A stretch of 38,321 nt of DNA, taken from Verrucomicrobiota bacterium (GTDB taxonomy: Bacteria; Verrucomicrobiota; Verrucomicrobiia; Limisphaerales; UBA11358). Each line of letters starts with the position of its first letter. The first letter of the stretch is position 1. Shown here one piece after another: positions 29,613 through 38,321 of the stretch. Location: assembly GCA_021324235.1 (NCBI GenBank), contig JAJPJM010000144.1, positions 1 to 38,321 of the forward strand, in the 5' to 3' direction. The translations under genes were made by a program, and so were the position numbers. The notes below the pieces were generated by a model that ran no database searches, was not told where the DNA came from, and worked only from the letters and a program-made list of their open reading frames with translations.

Positions 29613-31331
29613 ATGAATTCTGTTCAAACCTCGTTGATCAAGTGGTCCGCCGTTTTGATCCTCGCGGCGGCCGGTTTCCTCCTGAGTGGTTTGCCCACCA
29701 CGGCACAGGGCGTCCAGCATCTGAGCATCACGCAACCCGGCGGCATACCGGGAATACCCGTGATGACCGGCATCCAACAAACCACCAACGGCATCGCGCT
29801 GACGTGGGACGGTCCGTCAGGTTATTACCAGGTGTGGCACAAATTCCACCTGACGGATGCAAGCTGGCTGGCGGTCGGACCTCAAACCAACCTGAGCCGG
29901 ACTGCCACCCTCACAAACATCCAGGGCAACGACTTCTTCCGCGTGTTCGGCCCATCGCCGAGTTACGCCGGGGCCATGGCCTGCGCGCCGTGTCACGGAA
30001 ACATTTATCCGACCGTGACGAACACCCCCCACGCCGGCGCGTTCTCCGATCCGGTGTTCATGATGGTCGGTGGCCAGACGAACAGTTCGTGCCTGGCCTG
30101 CCACACCGCCGGGTACGGCTTGCCGACGGGCTTCGTCAGCGCCTCCCGTACGCCGTTGCTGGCGGGGGTTCAATGCGAAAACTGCCACGGCCCGGCCGGC
30201 AATCACACCGGCAATACGGTCAACCCGACGATTGTCCCCCAAGTGGAACTGGCCGCGCAGGTTTGCGGCGGCTGCCACAGTGTCCGGCTCGCCCCGGCCG
30301 AAGTGGTCGCTCATCATCCGATGTCTTTTTCGTTTGAGGACTGGAGCGCATCGCCGCATGGCGCCGTGGTGCCGGACGTGTTGCAGTCCATGGCGGCGTC
30401 CGCGGCCAATATCAGCAGTTGCGGCCGGTGCCATTCCGGTTCGGCCCGGCTCGCCCTGCTGGAAGGCCAAAATCCCGCCACCCTGCTCACCAACGATTAC
30501 AATGTCGCCATCACCTGCGCCGTTTGCCACGATCCGCATTCGACTTCGGTTTGGACGAACGTGCTGGCTGGGGTGATCACGTTTACCAATCAACTGACCG
30601 GGAATGTTGCCTACATCACCAATAATGCGCTGGGGCCGATTTACACCAACCAGCTCCGTTGCGCCCTTTCCTCGACCAACGATTTCGTCCTGACGACCGC
30701 GGACGTGTTCTCGAACAAATACAATCCCGCCATCAACGTTTGCGCCCAGTGCCATAACGACCGCGGGGCGGCCTGGACCGACACCAGCCGTTCGCCCCAT
30801 CACTCGCCCCAGTACAACATGCTGCTGGGCACCGTGGGTGAGCTGGCGACCGGCACCACCCCCGGACTGCCCTCCACCCATTCGCGGCTCGAAATGCAAT
30901 GCGCCGAATGCCACATGCAGAACGCCACGAATAATGCGAGCGGCCACACCTTCGAAGTGGCTTCGGATCAAATTTGTTTTAACTGTCACTCCGATCCCGC
31001 CGGCTTGATCCAGTTGGTAACCAATAATATTGCGGGTCAAATCCAGCTGACCACGACCTTGCTAAATCTATGGGCCACCAATGCGGCGCCGGCGGCACTG
31101 CTGACCAACGGGACGGTGGCCTGGGAATACACGACGGCCGGCGATTTGTCCCCCGGCGGCTCCGGGCCGAACGCGGCCGGGCAGGTGTTGATTCCCGACG
31201 ACATCAAGAAGGCGCGGTTCGACTTGTACCTGGTGTTCTACGACGGCAGTTACGGTGTTCACAACGCGCCCTATGACATCGAGCTTTTGCAAAGTGCCCA
31301 AAACTGGATTGATGGCCAGTTATACCAATGA
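29613..31331 (+). CDS. Secreted multiheme cytochrome c, 9 CxxCH motifs
   Basis: CAPCH, CLACH, CENCH, CGGCH, CGRCH, CAVCH, CAQCH, CAECH, CFNCH; start placed at MNSVQTSLIKWSAVLILAAAGFLLSG (signal peptide); upstream in-frame starts at 29464 and 29271 are possible. Confidence 0.88.
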   Translation: MNSVQTSLIKWSAVLILAAAGFLLSGLPTTAQGVQHLSITQPGGIPGIPVMTGIQQTTNGIALTWDGPSGYYQVWHKFHLTDASWLAVGPQTNLSRTATLTNIQGNDFFRVFGPSPSYAGAMACAPCHGNIYPTVTNTPHAGAFSDPVFMMVGGQTNSSCLACHTAGYGLPTGFVSASRTPLLAGVQCENCHGPAGNHTGNTVNPTIVPQVELAAQVCGGCHSVRLAPAEVVAHHPMSFSFEDWSASPHGAVVPDVLQSMAASAANISSCGRCHSGSARLALLEGQNPATLLTNDYNVAITCAVCHDPHSTSVWTNVLAGVITFTNQLTGNVAYITNNALGPIYTNQLRCALSSTNDFVLTTADVFSNKYNPAINVCAQCHNDRGAAWTDTSRSPHHSPQYNMLLGTVGELATGTTPGLPSTHSRLEMQCAECHMQNATNNASGHTFEVASDQICFNCHSDPAGLIQLVTNNIAGQIQLTTTLLNLWATNAAPAALLTNGTVAWEYTTAGDLSPGGSGPNAAGQVLIPDDIKKARFDLYLVFYDGSYGVHNAPYDIELLQSAQNWIDGQLYQ

Positions 31332-32209
31332 AGTCACCCGTAAAAATCAGATGGCAACGTACCCGGAAGATCGTCAACCGACTCCCTGGCCGATGCGGCA
31401 GATGGCTGGCGTTGATGGGTGGGGTTGTGGTCCCGCTGCTGGTGGTGATTTCCTGCAGCACCGTCAGCCGCTCCGTGGTGCAGCTTCCGAACGTCCCCGG
31501 CGCCACTTACATCGGCTCCGAGCAGTGCGACACGTGCCACGACAATATTTACAAGGATTTCGTCACCGCCGATCACGCGCGCCTGATGGTCCGGGGCACC
31601 AACGCGCTGGACGCCGGATGCGAATCCTGCCATGGCCCATGCAGCACACACGCGGAATCCGGTGGCGACACGAAGCCTCCTTATATTTTCACCTCCGGAC
31701 GTTCTGAGACGGGCAGTTACGGTGCGCGTCTCGCGGTTACACCGGCGCGTTCGGAAGAAACGGTCTGTTACCAATGCCACGCCGACGTGCGGGCGCAGTT
31801 CCAATTGCCCGACCATCATCCGGTGCCCGAGGGCCGGATGGCCTGCTCCGATTGTCATGATCCGCACAAAGGGTCCATTTATCTCGGGGGCGGCACTTCG
31901 GCATTGTCGGAAAATGAAATGTGCCTGCGTTGCCATCCCGCCGAGCGCGGTCCGTACGTGTTTGAACATGAGGCGATGCGGGAAGGTTGCACCACCTGTC
32001 ACAACCCCCACGGTTCCGTCAATGCCAAGCTGTTGAACGTCCGGGACGCCAATCTTTGTTTGCGCTGCCATTTCCAGCAGTTAAACGGCGGCCGCATTTA
32101 CATCGGCGGCGTGGACCATTCCGCCAGTTTGCAGGAAGGCACCTGCTGGACGGCGGGTTGTCATGAAGCGGTGCATGGCTCCCAGGTCAGCCCGTCGCTG
32201 CGGTTCTAA
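31328..32209 (+). CDS. DmsE/MtrA-like multiheme cytochrome c, 7 CxxCH plus one CX4CH
   Basis: CDTCH, CESCH, CYQCH, CSDCH, CLRCH, CTTCH, CLRCH and CWTAGCH; ATGA overlap with the previous gene; N-terminal hydrophobic/lipobox-like VVPLLVVISCS. Confidence 0.9.
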   Translation: MKSPVKIRWQRTRKIVNRLPGRCGRWLALMGGVVVPLLVVISCSTVSRSVVQLPNVPGATYIGSEQCDTCHDNIYKDFVTADHARLMVRGTNALDAGCESCHGPCSTHAESGGDTKPPYIFTSGRSETGSYGARLAVTPARSEETVCYQCHADVRAQFQLPDHHPVPEGRMACSDCHDPHKGSIYLGGGTSALSENEMCLRCHPAERGPYVFEHEAMREGCTTCHNPHGSVNAKLLNVRDANLCLRCHFQQLNGGRIYIGGVDHSASLQEGTCWTAGCHEAVHGSQVSPSLRF

Positions 32210-32223
32210 CGACCCGAACACCG

Positions 32224-34338
32224 ATGAAAATCAAAAGAACAATTAAAGACCGGATGCGGTGGTGTGGAATCGCTTTGCTCGGTCTTTGCGGGGGCCTGCC
32301 CGCGGCCCGGGCGGTGGATACGAACGCGCCGGCGGCGACGCCGCCGCCGCTGACTCCGGACCAGATGTTCGAGGGCGGGACCAACACCTACAACAATTGG
32401 ATCGAACCGGCCGTCGGCGGATTTATCACGTCGGGCAACAAGGCCCAGGCGGAACAGAATAACCAGGGTCGAAACGGGGCGTTTGGCGGCATCCAGGATT
32501 TCCATTTCGGAACCGGTCTCGGCAAAAACACCACCTTGTCGGCGGACGGACACGCCCTGTTCGACAATCGCGATTACAAGTTAAGCCTCGATCTCGAACA
32601 ACAGAACATCGGTTTTGTGCGTTTTAACTATGATCAGTTCCGGACGTGGGAAAATGGCGATGGCGGTTTTTACCCGCCCTCCGGCATGTGGTATCCGCTG
32701 TCGGATGACGCGCTGGCGCTGGATAAGGGAACGATTTCCGTGGAAGGCGGGTTGCGGCTGCAGAATCTGCCGAACGTGCCGAACGTCACGTTCAAATATA
32801 CGCACACCTACCGGAACGGGGACGAAGGGTCCACCAGTTGGGGGTACACACAGCCGGCGCCCAATGTGGATCGCGGGCTAAACCCCTCCTTTTATGCCAT
32901 TGACGAGCACAGTGACACCTTCCAACTCGATGCGACCCAGCAAATCAAGGCCACCGATCTGGGCGCGGGGGTCCGATATGAGACCGGCAGGCTGAATGAT
33001 TCCCTGAACAGTGTTCAATATCCCGGGCTCAGCTTCAGCCAGGCGATGGCCGATCAGTCGAGTGTCTCGTACGATCTGTTCAATGCGCATGCGTTCAGCG
33101 AGACCTGGTTGAAGGACAACCTGATGTTCTCCACGGCTTACTCGTACTCGGACCTGCACAATGATTTCACCGGGAGCTACACCTATCAACCCGATTTCGG
33201 CAACGAATTCGATTATAACAACCTGAACGGGAGTTCCTGGGAACGGGACCACGTGGTCAACCTGAACCTTTATGCGCAGCCCACGAAGAATTTTTCAATT
33301 GTTCCTTCCGTGCGCATTCAAAAGGAAGATGCGAACGTGAGTGCCAGTGAGATCGAGACCTCCCTGGGAACGCCGGGCACGAGTCAGGGCGACCAAAGCG
33401 ATCTGGAGGTGAGCGAGCGTCTGGACCTGAACTATACCGGAGTGACGAACTGGGTCTATTATGCGCGCGGAGAATGGACGGAGGGAAGCGGAAACCTGAA
33501 CGAGTACGGGGGATTGATCCCGATCAATGCCAATACCGCGGTCCAGTCCGTTCAAAGCCAGATCAACAACAACCGGCTCTTCCAAAAATACAGCCTGGGT
33601 CTCCGATGGTATCCCACTTATCGCGTCACGCTGGACGTCGGAGGTTACTACGAAAATCACGATTACAACTACAGTTTCCCGCTGGACAGCACGACCAACA
33701 ACAGCAGCTTCACCTATCCGGGCTATCTGGTGATGCAAAATTTTGAGACCTACGACGGGAACGCGCGATTGACCTGGAGACCGCTGCAAAATGTGTCCCT
33801 GGTCGGCCGCTACGAGTATCAATGGTCCACCGTCCACACGCAGCCGGATCCGATTTCGGGCTACGGCGACACGGAATCCTCCCGGATGATAAGCCATATC
33901 ATCGCGGCCAACGCCAGCTGGTCGCCGTGGTCCCGGTTGTCGCTGACCGGCGGTTTCAACTACGTTTTCAGTGAAACAAAAACGCCGGCGTCGAATTATG
34001 TTCCGTCCGGTCTGACCGCCGCGCCGATTCTCGCCGCGCAGAACAATTACTGGACGGTGAACTTCGGCTCGGATTTCGTCGTGGACGACAAGACCGACCT
34101 GAACCTGAGCTATTACTATTACCGGGCGGACAATTACGACAACAACGCCACGGTGGGGGTGCCGTACGGCACGGGTGCGGAGGAACACGGTGTCACTGCG
34201 GAAATCGTGAGGCGGCTCACCGAGAACCTCCGCTTAAGCCTGAAATACGGTTTTTACCGCTACACCGACGAAGCGTCCGGCGGAAACAACGATTTTGAAT
34301 CCCACCTGATCCTCGCCACGATGCAATACCGGTTTTAA
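32224..34338 (+). CDS. MtrB/PioB-like outer-membrane beta-barrel protein, 704 aa
   Basis: Signal peptide, alternating aromatic/polar beta-strand pattern throughout, C-terminal ..HLILATMQYRF; directly downstream of a DmsE-like cytochrome. Confidence 0.8.
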   Translation: MKIKRTIKDRMRWCGIALLGLCGGLPAARAVDTNAPAATPPPLTPDQMFEGGTNTYNNWIEPAVGGFITSGNKAQAEQNNQGRNGAFGGIQDFHFGTGLGKNTTLSADGHALFDNRDYKLSLDLEQQNIGFVRFNYDQFRTWENGDGGFYPPSGMWYPLSDDALALDKGTISVEGGLRLQNLPNVPNVTFKYTHTYRNGDEGSTSWGYTQPAPNVDRGLNPSFYAIDEHSDTFQLDATQQIKATDLGAGVRYETGRLNDSLNSVQYPGLSFSQAMADQSSVSYDLFNAHAFSETWLKDNLMFSTAYSYSDLHNDFTGSYTYQPDFGNEFDYNNLNGSSWERDHVVNLNLYAQPTKNFSIVPSVRIQKEDANVSASEIETSLGTPGTSQGDQSDLEVSERLDLNYTGVTNWVYYARGEWTEGSGNLNEYGGLIPINANTAVQSVQSQINNNRLFQKYSLGLRWYPTYRVTLDVGGYYENHDYNYSFPLDSTTNNSSFTYPGYLVMQNFETYDGNARLTWRPLQNVSLVGRYEYQWSTVHTQPDPISGYGDTESSRMISHIIAANASWSPWSRLSLTGGFNYVFSETKTPASNYVPSGLTAAPILAAQNNYWTVNFGSDFVVDDKTDLNLSYYYYRADNYDNNATVGVPYGTGAEEHGVTAEIVRRLTENLRLSLKYGFYRYTDEASGGNNDFESHLILATMQYRF

Positions 34339-34361
34339 ACCGGTGGGCGATTCCAGCTTCA

Positions 34362-34850
34362 TCAGCGAACGCTTTTGTAAACCAGTACTACGGAGGTCTC
34401 GATTTGCCGTTGGGGAATCTGCCAATACGTGGCGAGTAATCGGTTTTTCTCCGCTTCGCCGGCCAGTTGAAATCCGTGTTTCTCATAAAACCGGACCGCC
34501 CAATCGGCAGCCTGCCAGGTTCCGACAAGAATTTTGCCATGGATCCGTTCCAACAAATGGTTGAGCAGTTTCCCGCCGACGCCGCGATTTCGCCGTTCGG
34601 TTTTGACGTAGGCATGCCGGATCAACGTGACATCCTTGACCGGTTGCATCCCCATGACGCCGATGAGTTGCCCGTTCTCTTCGCAACCCCAGAATTCAAC
34701 GCCGCGCTCCATTTCTTCCTTCAATGCTTCCAACGGCATATACGGCTCGTGCCAGCGGTCGGGCGGGATCACGTCCCGGTAAGCCCGGGAAGCATCGTTG
34801 ACGATGGTAAAAATATCCGGGACATCGGAATCGGTGCAAGGCCGGATCAT
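34362..34850 (-). CDS. GNAT family N-acetyltransferase, 162 aa
   Basis: MIRPCTDSDVPDIFTIVNDASRAY, YVKTERRNRGVGGKLLNHLLERI, FYEKHGFQLAG. Confidence 0.9.
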   Translation of the reverse strand: MIRPCTDSDVPDIFTIVNDASRAYRDVIPPDRWHEPYMPLEALKEEMERGVEFWGCEENGQLIGVMGMQPVKDVTLIRHAYVKTERRNRGVGGKLLNHLLERIHGKILVGTWQAADWAVRFYEKHGFQLAGEAEKNRLLATYWQIPQRQIETSVVLVYKSVR

Positions 34851-35608
34851 TTTTGAAGTTTAACCCGGATGGCGCCGTCGGGTTCCAATCTGGCCACCAG
34901 CGGGAAAATGTCCCGTTGCAGACAGAACGGCACGTCATCGCGCAGTTCCGGAATCGCCAGCAACCGCCGGGCATTTTCCGAACGGCCAACCGCGGCGGCC
35001 AGATTGGCTTTCGCCTGTTCATGGGTGGCCCGCGCCATTTCCGCCGAATCCGAAATTTCGTCCATGCCGGTGCCGGCCAACAACATTTCGCATAACGCAC
35101 CCGCGGCCAGCACGTCTTCCAGGGCCGTATTTTCGCGTGTGCCGGCGCAGACGGGCACGACGTGCGTCGGACGGAGTTTTTTTATAAATTCCACCGTGGC
35201 GGTCAGATTCAGGAACGCCGCGGCCAGAACCGTTTGCGCGCCCGCACAGGCGCGCAAGGCGCGCGTGCCGTTGGTGGTGGTGGAAACAATGGTTCTGCCG
35301 CGGACCTTTTCCGCGGTGTATTCGCGCGGGGAATTCCCCAGGTCAAAATCAACGCCGCCGCCAAGCGGGCCGCGAATTTTCACGCCGTCACGTTCGCCGC
35401 CCAGCAATACGTCCGGTTGCTTTTGCCGCCGGGCCAGCGCCTCGGCAATTTCACTGACGGGCACCACGGCCCGGGCCCCGTTCTGCAGCGCGGTCACGAA
35501 CGTGCTGGTCGCGCGCAGTACGTCAAACACCACGCACACGGCGTTGCGCAAATCGCGTTGTTTCAGGGCCGGCAATTCCGCCGGCGTCAGGATGACTTCG
35601 ATTTTCAT
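34847..35608 (-). CDS. comB: 2-phosphosulfolactate phosphatase (ComB family), 253 aa
   Basis: VVFDVLRATSTFVTALQNGARAVVPV, LLGGERDGVKIRGPLGGGVDFDLGNSPREYTAEKVRGRTIVSTTTNGTRAL. Confidence 0.9.
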   Translation of the reverse strand: MKIEVILTPAELPALKQRDLRNAVCVVFDVLRATSTFVTALQNGARAVVPVSEIAEALARRQKQPDVLLGGERDGVKIRGPLGGGVDFDLGNSPREYTAEKVRGRTIVSTTTNGTRALRACAGAQTVLAAAFLNLTATVEFIKKLRPTHVVPVCAGTRENTALEDVLAAGALCEMLLAGTGMDEISDSAEMARATHEQAKANLAAAVGRSENARRLLAIPELRDDVPFCLQRDIFPLVARLEPDGAIRVKLQK

Positions 35609-35623
35609 TTTTCGTGTGCGATT

Positions 35624-36538
35624 TTAGTCCAACTTCGTCCGCATGTAATGAAAAAGATATTGCTGCGCGTGGCCCGCGTGCGGTCCGAAATGCGTTGCCG
35701 CAAAGTGGTGCAGACGCTTGGCCGCCACCCGCCGGCGCGGAAAGTAAAGCTGGCGCAAGGCGCGCTCCACCCAGACGTCCACCGGAAATGCCCCGTCAAA
35801 CCCATAGGCAAACAACAGGACGCAATCGGCGATCTTGCCGCCCACGCCGCGCAGTTTCATCAGTTCGGCGCGCGCCTCGGCCAGCGGCAAATGGCGCGGA
35901 CGGTCCAAATCCAATTTGCCATCGGCGATGTGCCGGGCGGCGGCGAGCAGGTGCGGCGCGCGAAACCCCATCTTGCACGCGCGCAAGTCGGTTTCGGTTG
36001 TGGCGGCAATTCGCTTCGTCGTTGGAAATGAATAGCACAGGTGATTTTCATTCAGGTTGGACACGTCCATCGCCCCCGCCCTCTCCCCGCCTCGCGGGGA
36101 GAGGGTGGCCGGAGGCTGGGTGAGGGGTTCACCAAATCGCTCGCAGAGCAGCGAAACAATCTGCCGGATCTGGACGATTTGTTTGGTGGAAGACAGGATA
36201 AACGATGCGAGACATTCCCACGGGTCCTGACGCAACACCCGCAGCCCATGACAGGCAGCGACCGCCGCGCGCATGGGCGCATCATCGGGAAAAGTTTTGA
36301 GCACGGCGGCCCAATCAATTTCTGTCTGGAGAAATTCACGGAGCCAGTCCCAATCCCTGACCGGCGCGGCGGTTTCGGCGCGGATGCCATCGCGGGTTTG
36401 CGTCAGCCGCATCGGATGCTTTCCGACCACCCCGATCCAGGAACCGTTTTGTTCCCGCCAGCGGAAGACCTGGCCGGAATCCAGCGTGGCGGCCAGATCA
36501 TAATCGCGGACGCGCAGGAGAATTTCCGTTTCGGCCAT
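35624..36538 (-). CDS. 8-oxoguanine DNA glycosylase-like (OGG/HhH-GPD), with internal repeat-derived insertion
   Basis: DPWECLASFILSSTKQIVQIRQIVSLLCERFGEPL..YSFPTTKRIAATTETDLRACKMGFRA..LRGVGGKIADCVLLFAYGFDGAFPVDVWVERAL; start placed at MAETEILLRVRD. Confidence 0.9.
   Translation of the reverse strand: MAETEILLRVRDYDLAATLDSGQVFRWREQNGSWIGVVGKHPMRLTQTRDGIRAETAAPVRDWDWLREFLQTEIDWAAVLKTFPDDAPMRAAVAACHGLRVLRQDPWECLASFILSSTKQIVQIRQIVSLLCERFGEPLTQPPATLSPRGGERAGAMDVSNLNENHLCYSFPTTKRIAATTETDLRACKMGFRAPHLLAAARHIADGKLDLDRPRHLPLAEARAELMKLRGVGGKIADCVLLFAYGFDGAFPVDVWVERALRQLYFPRRRVAAKRLHHFAATHFGPHAGHAQQYLFHYMRTKLD
36071..36125. repeat. Palindromic repeat inside the DNA glycosylase gene (12-bp perfect stem, 3-nt loop)
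   Basis: CCCTCTCCCCGC (36079-36090)-CTC-GCGGGGAGAGGG (36094-36105), flanked by TGGCCGGAGGCTGGGTGAGGGG. Confidence 0.85.
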
Positions 36539-36539
36539 T

Positions 36540-38321
36540 CTACTTGAGATGATAGCACGCCCAGAGATGCACGCGATGAAACACGCGGCCGTCGAGTTCG
36601 ATGTCGTGTTCACCCAGGTCGGTGACGGAGGCAAACTGTTGCATCAATTTCTCCGGTGCGGGCGCGGGTGGCGGAATTGTGCCGTACGCGATCGGCTGGT
36701 GGTTCAGCCATTTCCAAAACCAGCCGTTTTCCAGCGGATACGGGTCCACTTCGCTGACGAAGACGGCGTTCTGCCCCTGACGATGTTGGACGTAGTTATA
36801 TTGCGGCCAGAAATAAAATTGATTGTGCGGCGTGTCGGAGTCCATGGCATAGACCAGCGGTGCGTCCGAATTAATTGCGGCTTTCGCCTCGGGCAGGTAG
36901 AACGAATACAACCCGGTGATGCCATAGTGGCTGCAAATGATGAAGGCGGACTGGCCGGCCGGCTGCATTTTTTCGCGTTCGGCCTCAACGAACGCGGCTT
37001 CCTGTTTCCAGGCCTGCAACCGGCGGGTCGGGTCTTTCGAGGGCGGCAACTCATCGCCGGTGATTTTACCCACCAGCTTGCTCTGGTGCAGGGCGGCGAA
37101 GGTGAAAAATCCCAGTACCAACCCGACGGTTAAAAAGGGTCTGGCCACGCGCCGGCGCTCATTCCAATAAGCGACCATCAGGCAAAACATCGGCACGACG
37201 GCGACCGCGATCCAGTTGGGCAGAACGCGCGAGTGAAACGAGTAAAGCCAGTAGCCCAGAAAGACCGGCGCGCCCATGCAGAAAAGAAACAACCATAATG
37301 GCCGTTCGCGCCGCCATTTCCAAAGGCCGAACAGCGCCCAAAGCGCGCCGATGAAAAAAATCGGGTTCAACAACAACGCTTCCGAAAACAAAAAATCCCA
37401 GAAATACCGCAGGGTCGGCCGCCAGCGCGAATGCAATCCCGCGTCTCCGCCCACGTCGTTAAGCGTGCTCCAGCCGTGCTGGCAGTTCCAGATCACCACC
37501 GGCAACGTGCAGAGCGAAAAAATCAATAGTGCCAGCCAGGGACCGGGCCGGCGCAAATGAACACGCGCCTTCGGCGACAACGCGAAAAAGACGGCCCAGC
37601 AGATAATTTGAAACGCGGCGGTGTATTTGCAGAGAAAGCCAAGTCCCATGGCCAGGCCGACGATGAGCCAATGGCGGGTTTGTCCGTCCGGTTGGGCCGC
37701 GCGCCAGCCGGCGATCATCGCCCACGTCCAGCAGAGCACCAGCGGCGGATCAATCGTCATCAGAATCGTACCGATGCCGAGCAACGGCGTGGCGATGACG
37801 ATGAGTAACAGCCAAAAGGCCGGCCGGGCGCCGACTTCGCGCGCCAGAAAACGCAACACCATCACGCTTAGAATCGCCGCGAACAGGGGCGCAAAAAAAC
37901 GGACGCCGAATTCGTTGTCACCGAACAGCGAGGTGCCGGCAAATTGGATCAGCGCGATGCCCGGCGGCTTGCTGTAATACGACAGCGCCAGGTGTTTCGA
38001 CCAGACCCATTGGTAGGCTTCGTCCTGGCTGAGCTGGATGATGCCACTCGCGAGGTACCCCCAGCTCGCCGTCAGCATGATAAGAATCAGAATATAGCCG
38101 AGGCGGAGCCACTGAATTTCCGATTTCCGATTTCCGATTTCCGATTTAGCCGGGTCTGGTTCCAAATTTTGGATTTCCGGCTTTGGACTTTGGTCCGGGT
38201 TGAGCAGGAATGGCATGCGGGTGTGCCAGAGCGGAAACCACTTTTTTCCCGCCCAACTCCAGATGGATTGCAACGCCACCACTCCGGCAGCGGCGTAACC
38301 CGCGCCCAAAATCATGCCGGC
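36540..38321 (-). CDS. GT39/ArnT-like membrane glycosyltransferase (N-terminus may extend beyond window edge)
   Basis: LSQDEAYQWVWSKHLALSYYSKPPGIALIQFAGTSLFGDNEFGVRFFAPLFAAILSVMVLRFL and multiple TM helices. Confidence 0.88.
   Translation of the reverse strand, partial: AGMILGAGYAAAGVVALQSIWSWAGKKWFPLWHTRMPFLLNPDQSPKPEIQNLEPDPAKSEIGNRKSEIQWLRLGYILILIMLTASWGYLASGIIQLSQDEAYQWVWSKHLALSYYSKPPGIALIQFAGTSLFGDNEFGVRFFAPLFAAILSVMVLRFLAREVGARPAFWLLLIVIATPLLGIGTILMTIDPPLVLCWTWAMIAGWRAAQPDGQTRHWLIVGLAMGLGFLCKYTAAFQIICWAVFFALSPKARVHLRRPGPWLALLIFSLCTLPVVIWNCQHGWSTLNDVGGDAGLHSRWRPTLRYFWDFLFSEALLLNPIFFIGALWALFGLWKWRRERPLWLFLFCMGAPVFLGYWLYSFHSRVLPNWIAVAVVPMFCLMVAYWNERRRVARPFLTVGLVLGFFTFAALHQSKLVGKITGDELPPSKDPTRRLQAWKQEAAFVEAEREKMQPAGQSAFIICSHYGITGLYSFYLPEAKAAINSDAPLVYAMDSDTPHNQFYFWPQYNYVQHRQGQNAVFVSEVDPYPLENGWFWKWLNHQPIAYGTIPPPAPAPEKLMQQFASVTDLGEHDIELDGRVFHRVHLWACYHLK
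38116..38147. repeat. Heptanucleotide tandem repeat (ATTTCCG)x4 plus partial unit, inside the glycosyltransferase ORF
   Basis: Direct reading: ATTTCCGATTTCCGATTTCCGATTTCCGATTT. Confidence 0.95.

Noticed and set aside
28748-30337. 529-aa plus-strand ORF
   Set aside because: Out of frame with the CxxCH-bearing cytochrome frame and antisense to a plausible TM/coiled-coil gene; composition looks like a shadow ORF.
29817-31040. 407-aa minus-strand ORF
   Set aside because: Antisense to the 9-heme cytochrome; no recognisable motifs.
33295-34188. 297-aa minus-strand ORF
   Set aside because: Antisense shadow of the beta-barrel gene.

Overview
The window is a GC-rich bacterial chromosomal segment, probably Verrucomicrobiota (inferred from gene families and repeat style, not proven). 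It is densely coding, and I see no prophage, CRISPR array or rRNA. From left to right it contains:
- the 3' part of smc, with an apparent 1-nt frameshift
- a GH63/MGH1-like glucosidase and an SDR dehydrogenase
- two secreted proteins, one of them DUF4139
- a small ORF, tRNA-Leu(TAA) and palindromic/dispersed repeats
- a minus-strand EmrA/EmrB/cytidylate-kinase-like/NodT efflux operon
- a minus-strand, translationally overlapping operon: DUF2911 - large secreted PIG-L deacetylase - small TM protein - Na+/solute symporter - compact BshC-like protein - BshB-like deacetylase - BshA
- mqnD, a membrane/CxxC protein and hemA
- a multiheme cytochrome cluster: two 9-CxxCH proteins, one DmsE/MtrA-like cytochrome and one MtrB-like beta-barrel
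- a GNAT, comB, an OGG-like DNA glycosylase and a GT39-type glycosyltransferase

The main discovery candidates are:
- a half-size BshC-like protein completing a bacillithiol-type operon
- a putative porin-cytochrome electron conduit directly behind a short hemA
- a palindromic repeat that appears inserted in frame in a DNA glycosylase gene
- a heptanucleotide tandem repeat inside the neighbouring glycosyltransferase ORF
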